A DNA stretch of 64,000 nucleotides. Source: Streptomyces aureoverticillatus. Lineage in GTDB: Bacteria; Actinomycetota; Actinomycetes; Streptomycetales; Streptomycetaceae. The notes under the pieces are model-generated. The model ran no database searches. It had not been told where the DNA came from and was given only the letters and a program-made list of their open reading frames with translations. Below, piece after piece: positions 1 through 7,723 of the stretch. Numbering within the stretch: the stretch's first letter is position 1; every line of letters begins with the position of its first letter. The DNA is taken from contig NZ_BMSY01000008.1 of assembly GCF_014649395.1 (NCBI RefSeq), positions 186,001 to 250,000 of the forward strand, given 5' to 3'. The position numbers and the translations under genes are program-made.

Positions 1-870
1 CGCCAGCGTCGCCGCCGTGTCCGTGACCTCGTGGCGTACGGAGGGTTCGACGCCGGCCCGGCGGCAGGCCGTGCGCACCGCGCGGCCGTAGTAGGTGTCC
101 GGGGGCGGGAGGATCCAGGAGAGGGGTTCGGTCCGGCTCAGGTCGAGGGCGAGGTCTGCCGCGGAGCCCTCGGCTGCGGCGCCCCCGACCCCGGCGCCCC
201 CGGCCCTGGCGTCCCCGGCCCCGGGCGCCCCGGCCCTGGCGCCCCCGGTCCCGGCCGCCCCGGCCCCGGCCGCCCCGGCCCTGGCGCCCCCGGTCCCGGC
301 CGCCCCGGCCCCGGGCGCCCCGGCCGGGAACGTCCCCGGTGGTGCCGCCAGCGCGAAGCGTTCCGTGTGCAGGGGGAGGATCCGCAGCGCCGGGTCCCGG
401 GGGATCGGGACGTCCGGGTAGTCCAGGCCGAGGGCCAGGTCCACCGCCCCCGACACCACCGCGTCGTACACGTCGTCCACCTCCATGTCCCTGCTGCGCA
501 CCTCCAGGCCGGGGTGCGCCTCGCGCGCCCGGCGCAGGGCCGGCGGCAGGATCTCCGCCGCCGCCGTCGCGAACAGCGCCACCCGGAGCACCCCGGTGAT
601 CTCCGTACGGGTGCGCTCCACCGCCGCCACCGCCTCCGCCTCGACGGCGAGCATCCGTTCCGCGTGCCGCGCCAGCGCCCGGCCCGCCTCCGTCAGCTCC
701 ACCCGGCGGCCGACCCGGCGCAACAGCTTCCTGCCGGTCGCCCGCTCCAGCGCCGCGATCTGCTGCGAGACGCCGCCCGGCGTGTAGCCGAGCGCCGCCG
801 CCACCGCCGTGATCGTTCCCCGTCTGCCCAGTTCGGAAAGGGAGCGCAGCTGAGCGCTGGTCCAGTTCAT
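1..870 (-). CDS. LysR family transcriptional regulator (C-terminus beyond window)
   Basis: The reverse strand reads from ATG at 870 and has no stop before base 1, so the C-terminal end is missing. Residues 1-60 form a LysR winged helix-turn-helix (MNWTSAQLRSLSELGRRG, then a TPGGVSQQIAALE recognition helix), followed by an effector domain. It lies head-to-head with the catabolic operon starting at 1047, the usual LysR layout, so it probably controls that operon; the effector could be lysine, pipecolate or aminoadipate (inference). Between about 175 and 335 the effector domain is interrupted by an Ala/Gly-rich stretch of some 50 residues made of repeats such as GAAGTGGARAGAAG. This is not normal in the family and looks like a repeat expansion in a loop. 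Confidence 0.85.
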   Translation of the reverse strand, partial: MNWTSAQLRSLSELGRRGTITAVAAALGYTPGGVSQQIAALERATGRKLLRRVGRRVELTEAGRALARHAERMLAVEAEAVAAVERTRTEITGVLRVALFATAAAEILPPALRRAREAHPGLEVRSRDMEVDDVYDAVVSGAVDLALGLDYPDVPIPRDPALRILPLHTERFALAAPPGTFPAGAPGAGAAGTGGARAGAAGAGAAGTGGARAGAPGAGDARAGGAGVGGAAAEGSAADLALDLSRTEPLSWILPPPDTYYGRAVRTACRRAGVEPSVRHEVTDTAATLA

Positions 871-1046
871 GGGTTCCCCTTGGTGTCCGCGTACGTCGAG
901 TACGTACGGCGCGTTCCTATAGCAGGGCTCAACGGTCAGGCGCAGGATCTGTCCATGGACGTCAATGGTCGCCGTGCAGCACGATGACCGGTAGATCGCG
1001 TCGATCGCGTAGATCGCCTGGAGCGCTTCCATCGCGTGGAAGGGGC
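871..1046. promoter_or_regulatory. Divergent intergenic region between lysR and catabolic operon
   Basis: A 176-bp spacer between two divergent starts. It contains ACGTCGAGTACGTACGGCGCGT (shown here as overlapping TACG/CGTA repeats at 890-912), which could hold a LysR binding site with a T-N11-A core, but no site is certain. No transcription start can be assigned. Confidence 0.35.
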
Positions 1047-2264
1047 GTGACCTTGAACCTTTCGACCACAGGTACGGGGACGGGCACAGGCGCGAGCGCG
1101 ACCACCGACGCGTCCGTCGTCATCGTCGGCGGCGGCGTCATCGGCCTCTCCGTCGCCTTCCACCTCGCCGAAGCCGGCGTCCGGGACATCGTCGTCGTCG
1201 AGCGGGGCGCCCTAGGCAGCGGGAGTTCCGGGAAGCCGATCGGCGGCGTGCGGGCGCAGTTCTCCGATCCGGTCAACATCGAGCTGGGGCTGCGGAGTCT
1301 GCGGGCGTTCGGGGACTTCGGGCGGCGGCCCGGGGGAGACATCCGGTTCGAGCGGGTGGGCTATCTGTTCCTGCTCGAAGAGGCCGCGGACGTCGCCGCG
1401 TTCACCGAGAGCGTCACCGCGCAGAACGCGCTCGGCGTGCCCAGCCGCGTCATCAGCCCGGAGCGCGCCCGCGAGTTGTGTCCGTACGTACGCGCCGACG
1501 GCCTCGCCGCCGCCGTCCACTCCCCGGACGACGGGCACGCCCGGCCCGGCCTCGTCATCCAGGGGTACGCCCGCGCCGCGGCCCGCGCCGGGGTCCGGAT
1601 CCTGACGCACACCACCGTCACCGGGGTCGACGTCGACGCGGGACGCGTCACCGCGGTGCGCACCGACCGGGGCGCCATCCGCTGCGCCGCCCTCGTGTGC
1701 GCCGCCGGCGCCTGGTCGGCCGGCATCGGCGAGGCGGCGGGGGTGCCCCTGCCCGTGCGGCCGCTGCGGCGGCAGATCGCCCTCACCCGGCCGCTCGGCC
1801 CGCCCCCGCCGCCCCGCGTGCCGTTCACCATCGACTTCTCCTCGACCGCCTACTTCCACAACAGCGACGACGGGCTGCTGTTCGGCCTGGCCGACCCCGC
1901 GCAGGAGGAAGGGTTCGACACCACATGGACTGGGGGGCCGGAGGACTGGCTCCGGCTGTTCCGGGACGTCGTCCGGCGCCGGGCGCCCGCCCTCGCCGAC
2001 ATGGAGATCGCCGGGGGATGGGCCGGTCTGTACGAGGTCACACCCGACTGGAACGCCCTCATCGGGAGGAGCGGCGAGGTCACCAACTTCCTTTACGCCA
2101 CCGGGTTCTCCGGGCACGGGTTCCTTCAGGCCCCGGCCGTGGGCGAAGTCGTACGGGACCTGTATCTGGGGCGCGCGCCCGTCGTCGACGTCGCGGCGCT
2201 CAGCGCCGACCGGTTCGCCGACGGCGACCGCGCTGTCGCCCGCCCCGAAGTCCACGTCGTGTGA
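1047..2264 (+). CDS. FAD-dependent amino-acid oxidase (DAO/sarcosine oxidase family), candidate L-pipecolate oxidase
   Basis: A 405-residue protein with an N-terminal Rossmann fold (VVIVGGGVIGLSVAFHLAE) that binds the ADP part of FAD, and a C-terminal DAO-type ending (GWAGLYEVTPDWNALIGR, then TGFSGHGFLQAPAVGEV). I chose GTG at 1047 because GGAAGG sits a few bases upstream and the glycine/threonine leader just after it precedes the fold; an ATG at 984 would add about 21 arginine-rich residues. The downstream genes match the last steps of lysine breakdown (HglS and ALDH7), so it probably oxidises L-pipecolate to piperideine-6-carboxylate, as AmaA does in Pseudomonas. A sarcosine, proline or D-amino-acid substrate cannot be excluded. 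Confidence 0.75.
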   Translation: MTLNLSTTGTGTGTGASATTDASVVIVGGGVIGLSVAFHLAEAGVRDIVVVERGALGSGSSGKPIGGVRAQFSDPVNIELGLRSLRAFGDFGRRPGGDIRFERVGYLFLLEEAADVAAFTESVTAQNALGVPSRVISPERARELCPYVRADGLAAAVHSPDDGHARPGLVIQGYARAAARAGVRILTHTTVTGVDVDAGRVTAVRTDRGAIRCAALVCAAGAWSAGIGEAAGVPLPVRPLRRQIALTRPLGPPPPPRVPFTIDFSSTAYFHNSDDGLLFGLADPAQEEGFDTTWTGGPEDWLRLFRDVVRRRAPALADMEIAGGWAGLYEVTPDWNALIGRSGEVTNFLYATGFSGHGFLQAPAVGEVVRDLYLGRAPVVDVAALSADRFADGDRAVARPEVHVV

Positions 2265-2296
2265 GCGGTCAAGTCATGGAGCAGGAGGGCTGGTTG

Positions 2297-3733
2297 ATGG
2301 ACGGAAGGTCAGCACAGTGGAGGGAGACCTCAGCACAGTGGAGGGAGACCTGGCAGCTCCGCGCCGCCTTCGCCGCCCGCCTCTCCGCCATGTACGGGCG
2401 CGAGGTCCCCGCGTACACCACCCTCGTCGACGTCTCGCGCGAAGTGAACGAGGACGTGCTGCGCGAGCGCGGCGCCGACGCCGAGCGGCTCGGGGCGATC
2501 GGGCGGGTCACCGCCGAGCGGCACGGCGCCATCCGGGTCGGGACGCCCGCCGAACTCCAGCAGGTCGGCCGCGTCTTCGGGGCCCTGGGCATGCGGCCCG
2601 TCGGGTTCTACGACCTGCGCGAGGCCGCCGCCAGCGCCGTGCCCGTCGTGTCCACCGCCTTCCGGCCCGTGGCCGGGGAGGAACTCGCCCGCAACCCCTT
2701 CCGGGTGTTCACCTCCCTGCTCACCCCGGCCGACCCCCGCTTCTTCGACGACGAGCTGCGCAAGCGCCTGGAGAACTTCCTCGCCGCGCGCGAACTGTTC
2801 CCGCCCGAGCTGCTCGCCCTCGCCGACCGCGCCGAGGCCGAGCGGGGGCTCCGGGACGATGACGCCGAGCGGTTCCTCCAACTCGCCGTGGCCGCCTTCG
2901 AGTTGTCCGGAGAGCCGGTCGACCGGGCGTGGTACGAGACGCTGGAGCGGGTCTCCGCCGTCGCCGCGGACATCGGTGGCGTACGGAGCACCCACATCAA
3001 CCACCTCACGCCCCGCGTCCTCGACATCGACGAGCTGTACCGGCGGATGACCCGGCGCGGGATCCGGATGATCGACGCCATCCAGGGGCCGCCCCGCTGG
3101 GACGGCCCCGACGTGCTGCTCCGGCAGACCTCCTTCCGGGCCCTCGACGAGCCGCGCCCCATGCGGCAGCCCGACGGGAGCGTGGTCCCCGGAGTGCTGC
3201 GGGTGCGGTTCGGGGAGGTCGAGGCGCGGGGGATCGCCCTGACGCGGCGGGGGCGCGCGCAGTACGACGAGCTGCTCGCGCGCATCGACGCGGCCGCCCC
3301 CGCCACCGCGGCCGCCCGCGACGACCTCGCCCGCGACCTCTGGCCCACCCACTTCCCCCGCACCGAACGCGCCCTCGCCGAGAACGGCCTCGGCCACTTC
3401 ACGTACCACGTCGTCGACGACCGGCCCCGCGACGGCCGCACCCCGCCCCCGGACCTGCCCGCACTCCTCCGCGAGGGCTGGGTCCGCGCCGACCCCGTCG
3501 TCTACGAGGACTTCCTGCCGCGCTCCGCCGCCGGGATCTTCCAGTCGAACCTGGACGAGTCGGGCACCCGTCAGGACGGCGGGGCCGACGCGGGCGCCGC
3601 GTACGACAGCGACTGGCTGTCCGGCGCCGTCGAGCGCGACGTACTCGACCCCTTCGCCCTCTACGAGCAGCAGCAGTCCCGGTCCCTGGAGCGGGTCGCG
3701 GCGGAGCTGCGCCTGGACCTGCCATCCGACTGA
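2297..3733 (+). CDS. hglS: 2-oxoadipate dioxygenase/decarboxylase (HglS / DUF1338 family)
   Basis: A 478-residue protein of the HglS family (older name YdcJ/DUF1338), Fe(II) enzymes that turn 2-oxoadipate into D-2-hydroxyglutarate and CO2 in bacterial lysine breakdown. Seen in the sequence: ERHGAIR, giving the metal-ligand His76 and the substrate-binding Arg80; STHINHLTPR with His233/His236; and RFGEVEARG with Glu307/Glu309, matching the two-His-one-Glu metal site. ATG 2297 is preferred because GCAGGAGGG lies 7 bases before it; ATG 2276 is also in frame. The first residues include a duplicated SAQWRET from a perfect 21-bp tandem repeat. It follows the oxidase by 32 bases and precedes the dehydrogenase by 22, so all three are one transcript. 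Confidence 0.88.
   Translation: MDGRSAQWRETSAQWRETWQLRAAFAARLSAMYGREVPAYTTLVDVSREVNEDVLRERGADAERLGAIGRVTAERHGAIRVGTPAELQQVGRVFGALGMRPVGFYDLREAAASAVPVVSTAFRPVAGEELARNPFRVFTSLLTPADPRFFDDELRKRLENFLAARELFPPELLALADRAEAERGLRDDDAERFLQLAVAAFELSGEPVDRAWYETLERVSAVAADIGGVRSTHINHLTPRVLDIDELYRRMTRRGIRMIDAIQGPPRWDGPDVLLRQTSFRALDEPRPMRQPDGSVVPGVLRVRFGEVEARGIALTRRGRAQYDELLARIDAAAPATAAARDDLARDLWPTHFPRTERALAENGLGHFTYHVVDDRPRDGRTPPPDLPALLREGWVRADPVVYEDFLPRSAAGIFQSNLDESGTRQDGGADAGAAYDSDWLSGAVERDVLDPFALYEQQQSRSLERVAAELRLDLPSD
2309..2350 (+). repeat. Perfect 21-bp tandem duplication in hglS start region
   Basis: Two exact 21-bp copies (2309-2329 and 2330-2350) encode SAQWRET twice at residues 5-18. The copies are identical at the DNA level, so the duplication is recent. 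The length is a multiple of three, so the frame is kept. Confidence 0.9.
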
Positions 3734-3755
3734 CCCCCTTCCGAGGAGAGCCGTC

Positions 3756-5291
3756 ATGCCCCGCACCCTCCCCACCACCGAAGACCTGCGCGCCCGCGCC
3801 CGTGCCGCCCTCGACCGCGTCGGCGTCATCCCGGAGGAGCCCGTGGGCGACGTCCACCACGCCCGCACCCCCATCACCGGGGAGATCCTCTTCTCGGTCG
3901 CCCCCACCACCCCGGCCGCCGCCGACCAAGCCGTCGCCGACGCCCGCCGCGCTTTCCTCACCTGGCGCTCCACCCCGGCGCCCCGGCGGGGCGAACTCGT
4001 CCGCCGACTGGGCGAGTTGCTGCGCGAGCACCAGGGCGACCTCGCCGACCTCGTCACCATCGAAGCGGGCAAGATCCGCTCCGAGGCGCTGGGCGAGGTC
4101 CAGGAGATGATCGACATCTGCGACTTCGCGGTCGGTCTCTCGCGGCAGCTGTACGGGCGGACCATCGCCTCCGAGCGGCCCGGGCACCGCCTTGCCGAGA
4201 CCTGGCATCCGCTGGGCGTCGTCGGCGTCATCTCCGCCTTCAACTTCCCCTGCGCGGTGTGGTCGTGGAACACCGCCGTGGCGCTGGCCTGCGGCGACAC
4301 CGTCGTGTGGAAGCCTTCCGAGCTGACGCCGCTCATCTCGCTCGCCTGCGCGCGGCTGTTGGAGAGGGCGGCCGCGGACGTCGGCGCCCCCGACGGCGTA
4401 CACCGGCTGCTCATCGGGGACCGAGCCGTCGGGGAGCGGCTCGTGGACGACAGGCGGGTCGCGCTCGTCAGTGCCACCGGGTCCACGCGCATGGGGCGCG
4501 AGGTGGGGCCGCGCGTCGCCGCGCGGTTCGGGCGCAGCCTGCTCGAACTCGGCGGCAACAACGCCGCCGTCGTCGCCCCGTCCGCCGACCTGGACCTCGC
4601 GGTGCGCGGCGTCGTGTTCGCGGCGGCGGGCACGGCGGGCCAGCGGTGCACCACGCTGCGCCGCCTCATCGCGCACCGCGACATCGCGGACGCGCTCGTG
4701 GCCCGGCTCACCGCTGCGTACACCCGCCTCCCGGTCGGCGACCCCTTCGACGAGGCGACGCTCGTCGGGCCGCTGATCTCCGCCGCCGCGCTCGACCGCA
4801 TGCAGGAGGCGGTGGCCCGCGCCCAGGCGGAGGGCGGCAAGGTGCTCGCGGGCGGCGGCCGGCGGCTCGCGGACGTGGCGCCGGACGCCGCGTACGTCGA
4901 GCCGGTCGTCGTCCGCATGGGCGCGCAGACCGGTGTCGTACGCGAGGAGACGTTCGCGCCGATTCTGTACGTGATGACGTACGAGACGCTGGAGGAGGCG
5001 ATCGCCCTGCACAACGACGTGCCGCAGGGTCTTTCCTCCAGCATCTTCACCCGCGACCAGGCGGAGGCCGAGCTGTTCCTGTCCGCCGAGGGCTCCGACT
5101 GCGGCATCGTCAACGTCAACATCGGCACGTCCGGGGCCGAGATCGGCGGCGCGTTCGGCGGCGAGAAGGAGACGGGCGGCGGGCGCGAGTCCGGGTCCGA
5201 CGCCTGGCGGGCGTACATGCGGTCCGCCACGAACACCGTCAACTACTCGGGGGAGCTCGCGCTGGCGCAGAACGTCAGCTTCTCCCTCTGA
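3756..5291 (+). CDS. amaB: Aldehyde dehydrogenase, ALDH7 type (2-aminoadipate 6-semialdehyde dehydrogenase)
   Basis: A 511-residue NAD-dependent aldehyde dehydrogenase. Catalytic Cys298 lies in GTAGQRCTTLRRL and the general base Glu264 in LLELGGNNA. The C-terminal block NIGTSGAEIGGAFGGEKE followed by TGGGRESGSDAWR is typical of the ALDH7/antiquitin group, which oxidises 2-aminoadipate 6-semialdehyde (piperideine-6-carboxylate) to 2-aminoadipate. GAGGAG lies before ATG 3756. It closes the operon with the oxidase and HglS. The aminotransferase making 2-oxoadipate is not in the window. Substrate assignment rests on subfamily signature plus context. Confidence 0.88.
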   Translation: MPRTLPTTEDLRARARAALDRVGVIPEEPVGDVHHARTPITGEILFSVAPTTPAAADQAVADARRAFLTWRSTPAPRRGELVRRLGELLREHQGDLADLVTIEAGKIRSEALGEVQEMIDICDFAVGLSRQLYGRTIASERPGHRLAETWHPLGVVGVISAFNFPCAVWSWNTAVALACGDTVVWKPSELTPLISLACARLLERAAADVGAPDGVHRLLIGDRAVGERLVDDRRVALVSATGSTRMGREVGPRVAARFGRSLLELGGNNAAVVAPSADLDLAVRGVVFAAAGTAGQRCTTLRRLIAHRDIADALVARLTAAYTRLPVGDPFDEATLVGPLISAAALDRMQEAVARAQAEGGKVLAGGGRRLADVAPDAAYVEPVVVRMGAQTGVVREETFAPILYVMTYETLEEAIALHNDVPQGLSSSIFTRDQAEAELFLSAEGSDCGIVNVNIGTSGAEIGGAFGGEKETGGGRESGSDAWRAYMRSATNTVNYSGELALAQNVSFSL

Positions 5292-5345
5292 CTTCGCGGC
5301 GAGGCGTTCTCACGCTGTGTGCGGAGAGGTGTTCTCACCCTGTGT
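5292..5345 (+). repeat. Imperfect direct repeat at the convergent gene ends
   Basis: Two neighbouring copies of a roughly 23-bp unit (GAGGCGTTCTCACGCTGTGT and GAGAGGTGTTCTCACCCTGT) fill the gap between the aldehyde dehydrogenase stop and the stop of the reverse-strand acetyltransferase at 5335. The second copy overlaps the acetyltransferase stop. No clear terminator hairpin is seen. Confidence 0.6.
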
Positions 5346-5865
5346 ACCGTCGCCCGGACACGGCTCCCGCCCGGGCGCGCAGGCCGGTCAGGTCCCGGGT
5401 GTAGGCCACCCCCGGGCGGCCGTCGAGTTCGATGTCGCCGGTGGGGACGAAGCCGGTGCGGGCGAGGACGGCCTGGGAGCCGGGGTTGTCCCGGGTCGTC
5501 GAGGCGCGCAGGGACGTCAGGCCGTACTCCGTGGCCGCGAGCAGGCACACCTTCTCGACCGCCGACGTGGCGAGCCCCTGCCGGGCGGCGCTCCGGGCGA
5601 TGCGGTAGCCCAGCTCGGCCGAACCGTCCGCCACGTCCACGAGGTTGACCCGGCCGACGATCTCGCCGTCCCCGCCCACCAGGACGTGGAAGTGGCAGGT
5701 GCCGGCCTCCTGCTCGGCGAGGAGCGCCGCGTGCCGCGCGTCGAACTCGGTGAAGTACGCGTCACCGCGATCCGGGACCGACGCGGCGAAGTAGGCGCGG
5801 TTCTCCTGCTCGAAGGCGAGCAGGGCCGGGGCGTGGTCGGAGCGCAGGCGCTGGAGTTCGGGCAT
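5335..5865 (-). CDS. GNAT N-acetyltransferase, RimJ/RimL type
   Basis: A 176-residue GNAT protein. Motif A is ELGYRIARSAARQGLATSAV, the acetyl-CoA pyrophosphate loop, followed by LTSLRASTTRDNPGSQAVL and a C-terminal GFVPTGDIELDGRPG. This pattern is typical of enzymes that acetylate protein N-termini or small amines; the target is unknown. No good ribosome binding site precedes ATG 5865. A TACCGT hexamer ends 6 bases before the start on the coding strand, so the message may be leaderless, which is common in Streptomyces. Confidence 0.85.
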   Translation of the reverse strand: MPELQRLRSDHAPALLAFEQENRAYFAASVPDRGDAYFTEFDARHAALLAEQEAGTCHFHVLVGGDGEIVGRVNLVDVADGSAELGYRIARSAARQGLATSAVEKVCLLAATEYGLTSLRASTTRDNPGSQAVLARTGFVPTGDIELDGRPGVAYTRDLTGLRARAGAVSGRRYTG

Positions 5866-5992
5866 GGGAGAACGGTACGGCGGGGCGGGCCCGTAACGGC
5901 AGGTCGGTCGGCCGGAGTTGTCGACTCTCTTGCGCTGATGGGGCGTTCTGCGGGCCTTTGTCCTTCGCCGGGCGCCCGCCCCGGTGGGCGAG

Positions 5993-6808
5993 TCAGTCGC
6001 GCGGTTCGATGTGGAACCGGAAGGCGGTCGTGCCCGGGTCGACCGCGGTGACGCCCCCGTCGACGGTGAGGGTCGCGCCGTTGACGTACGACGCGGCGGG
6101 GGACAGCAGCCAGGAGATCGCCTCGGCGACCTCCTCGGGGCGGCCGGTGCGGCCCGCCGGGATCAGCCGGGTGGCTTCCTCGTACGCGGCGTCGACACCC
6201 TCCGCCCCGGTGCCGAGCCCGGCCGCGTCGGCGAACATCGCCATGCGCCGGTCCGCCATCTCGGTGCGCACCCAGGTCGGGCAGACGGTGTTGGCGCGCA
6301 CGCCCCGCGCGCCGTAGTCCACCGCGACCGAGCGGCAGAGCTGGAGGAGGGCCGCCTTGGAGGTGGCGTACGCGGCGTTGCCCATGCCGTTGCGCAGCGC
6401 GGACACCGACGCCACGGCCACGACCGAGCCGCGGGTCTCCAGGAGGTGGGGGAGCGCGGCACGCAGGAGGTGGAAGGGGCCGGTGAGGTTGGTGGTGAGG
6501 ACCGTCTCCCAGTCCTCGACGGAGACGTCGCCGACCGCGCCGGGGCGGCCGACGCCGGCGTTCAGGACCACGCCGTCGAGCCGTCCGTACGCCTCGACGG
6601 CCGCCGCGACCAGGCCCTCGACGGCGTCCGGGTCGGCCGCGTCGGCCGGGTGGGCCAGGGCGCCGGTCTCCTCGGCGATCTCCCGCAGCGGCTCGGGGCG
6701 GCGGCCCGAGACGACGACCCGGTGCCCCGCGGCCCGCAACTGGCGGGCGGTGGCGGCGCCGATGCCCGTTCCGCCGCCGGTGACGATGACAACTCGGCTC
6801 TCCGCCAT
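5993..6808 (-). CDS. Short-chain dehydrogenase/reductase (SDR), 3-oxoacyl-ACP reductase-like
   Basis: A 271-residue classical SDR: cofactor loop TGGGTGIGAATARQL near residue 10, VVLNAGVG, catalytic Ser in ASVSALRNG, and YATSKAALLQL holding the Tyr-x3-Lys pair. The C-terminus (SYVNGATLTVDGG) is the usual SDR substrate-loop ending. GGAGG lies 8 bases before ATG 6808, which rules out the longer in-frame opening to 6940. The substrate is unknown. The gene stands alone on the reverse strand, 127 bases before the acetyltransferase. Confidence 0.88.
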   Translation of the reverse strand: MAESRVVIVTGGGTGIGAATARQLRAAGHRVVVSGRRPEPLREIAEETGALAHPADAADPDAVEGLVAAAVEAYGRLDGVVLNAGVGRPGAVGDVSVEDWETVLTTNLTGPFHLLRAALPHLLETRGSVVAVASVSALRNGMGNAAYATSKAALLQLCRSVAVDYGARGVRANTVCPTWVRTEMADRRMAMFADAAGLGTGAEGVDAAYEEATRLIPAGRTGRPEEVAEAISWLLSPAASYVNGATLTVDGGVTAVDPGTTAFRFHIEPRD

Positions 6809-6995
6809 GGGTGTTCGGCCTCCGTGTCCGTGGGTGTGCCGGAGCCCGTGCCGGGCCCCGGCAGCCAGGGTCGCACGCGGCGCCGTCCCACCGCGTGCGA
6901 CCCTCCCGTCACCCCCGCCCACCCCGGTGCGACTGCCCATGGGGGCCGCAGCCGGACCGGGCGGTCAGCTGTGGGCGGGGGGCGGTCCGGGGGCG

Positions 6996-7286
6996 TCAGT
7001 CGATGTGGACGCTGTTGCCGAACTCGGAGACCGTCGAGTCGCCGGGGTACACGACCTCGGTGACCTCGCCGGAGCAGCCCGGCTCCGAGAAGACGTACGC
7101 GACCGAGTCCGTGTGGTTGGAGACGCTCAGGGGCCAGCGGTCGGAGTCGTAGCAGCCGCTGGGCTCTTCGTACGCCGTGTCGTTGACGACGAGCACCCCG
7201 TCGGCCGCGACGGCGGAGCCGGGGACCGCGAAGGCGAGCATTCCCGCCGCCACCAGGGAGCCGACTGTCAGCGCGAAACGACGCAT
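6996..7286 (-). CDS. Small secreted protein with cysteine pair, unknown function
   Basis: A 96-residue protein beginning MRRFALTVGSLVAAGML, a Sec signal peptide ending near AVA-A at about residue 27. The mature part of about 68 residues is acidic, with two cysteines (SGCYDSDRWPLSV and EPGCSGEV) that probably form one disulfide. The short beta-rich repeats resemble small crystallin-like secreted proteins common in Streptomyces, but I cannot name the family. AGGAGG lies 7 bases before ATG 7286; the ATG at 7292 would leave only one base of spacing. Confidence 0.8.
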   Translation of the reverse strand: MRRFALTVGSLVAAGMLAFAVPGSAVAADGVLVVNDTAYEEPSGCYDSDRWPLSVSNHTDSVAYVFSEPGCSGEVTEVVYPGDSTVSEFGNSVHID

Positions 7287-7723
7287 GGGCATTCCTCCTG
7301 CCTGCCGGAGCCGCCGTCCGCGGCCCTCGTGAACACCGACCGTACGCGATCATGCACGTACCGTCACCGGGCGTGCGGGGGCTCAAGATCCCTCGCGCAC
7401 TGCGCCGTTCACGCCGCCTGTGTGCTACGGTGCGACAAGCACGTGTGTACGCCCCCTCTGGGCGCCCGTGCTTCTCCTCCCCGTTTCGGGCCTCTCATTT
7501 CCCACAGCTCTTGAGTTTCCTCTCAGGTTCCGCCCGTCTTGGTTTTCGTCTTTCGTCCCAGTGACTCACCGGCTTGTGGCTCTCGGCTCGCGACTTGTGG
7601 CTCCCGGTTCCGGCTCTCCGGTGCCCGACGACACCGCGCTCCCGCGAGTCCGCCCGCCCCGCAGGCGTGAACTCCCCCCCCGCCGGGCCTCTCATTCGCA
7701 TGTCCGCGAAAGGACCCCTCATC
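7287..7723 (+). promoter_or_regulatory. Long pyrimidine-rich leader of the short rho gene, possible rut site
   Basis: A 437-bp gap without a gene. An extended -10-like TGCTACGGT lies at 7423-7431. From about 7445 to 7700 the plus strand is rich in C and T and poor in stable hairpins (runs such as CTTCTCCTCCCC and TTTCCTCTC), with a repeated CTTGTGGCTC at 7571 and 7591. C-rich, G-poor unstructured RNA is what Rho loads on, and rho genes in other bacteria repress themselves through their leader. An autoregulatory rut site is therefore plausible (inference). The first 70 bases serve as promoter region for the small secreted protein on the other strand. Confidence 0.45.

Noticed and set aside
2330-5242. 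Very long open reading frame on the minus strand across hglS and the aldehyde dehydrogenase (970 codons).
   Set aside because: It mirrors two well-recognised plus-strand genes. Long antisense frames are common in GC-rich DNA, and its translation is low-complexity with no domain.
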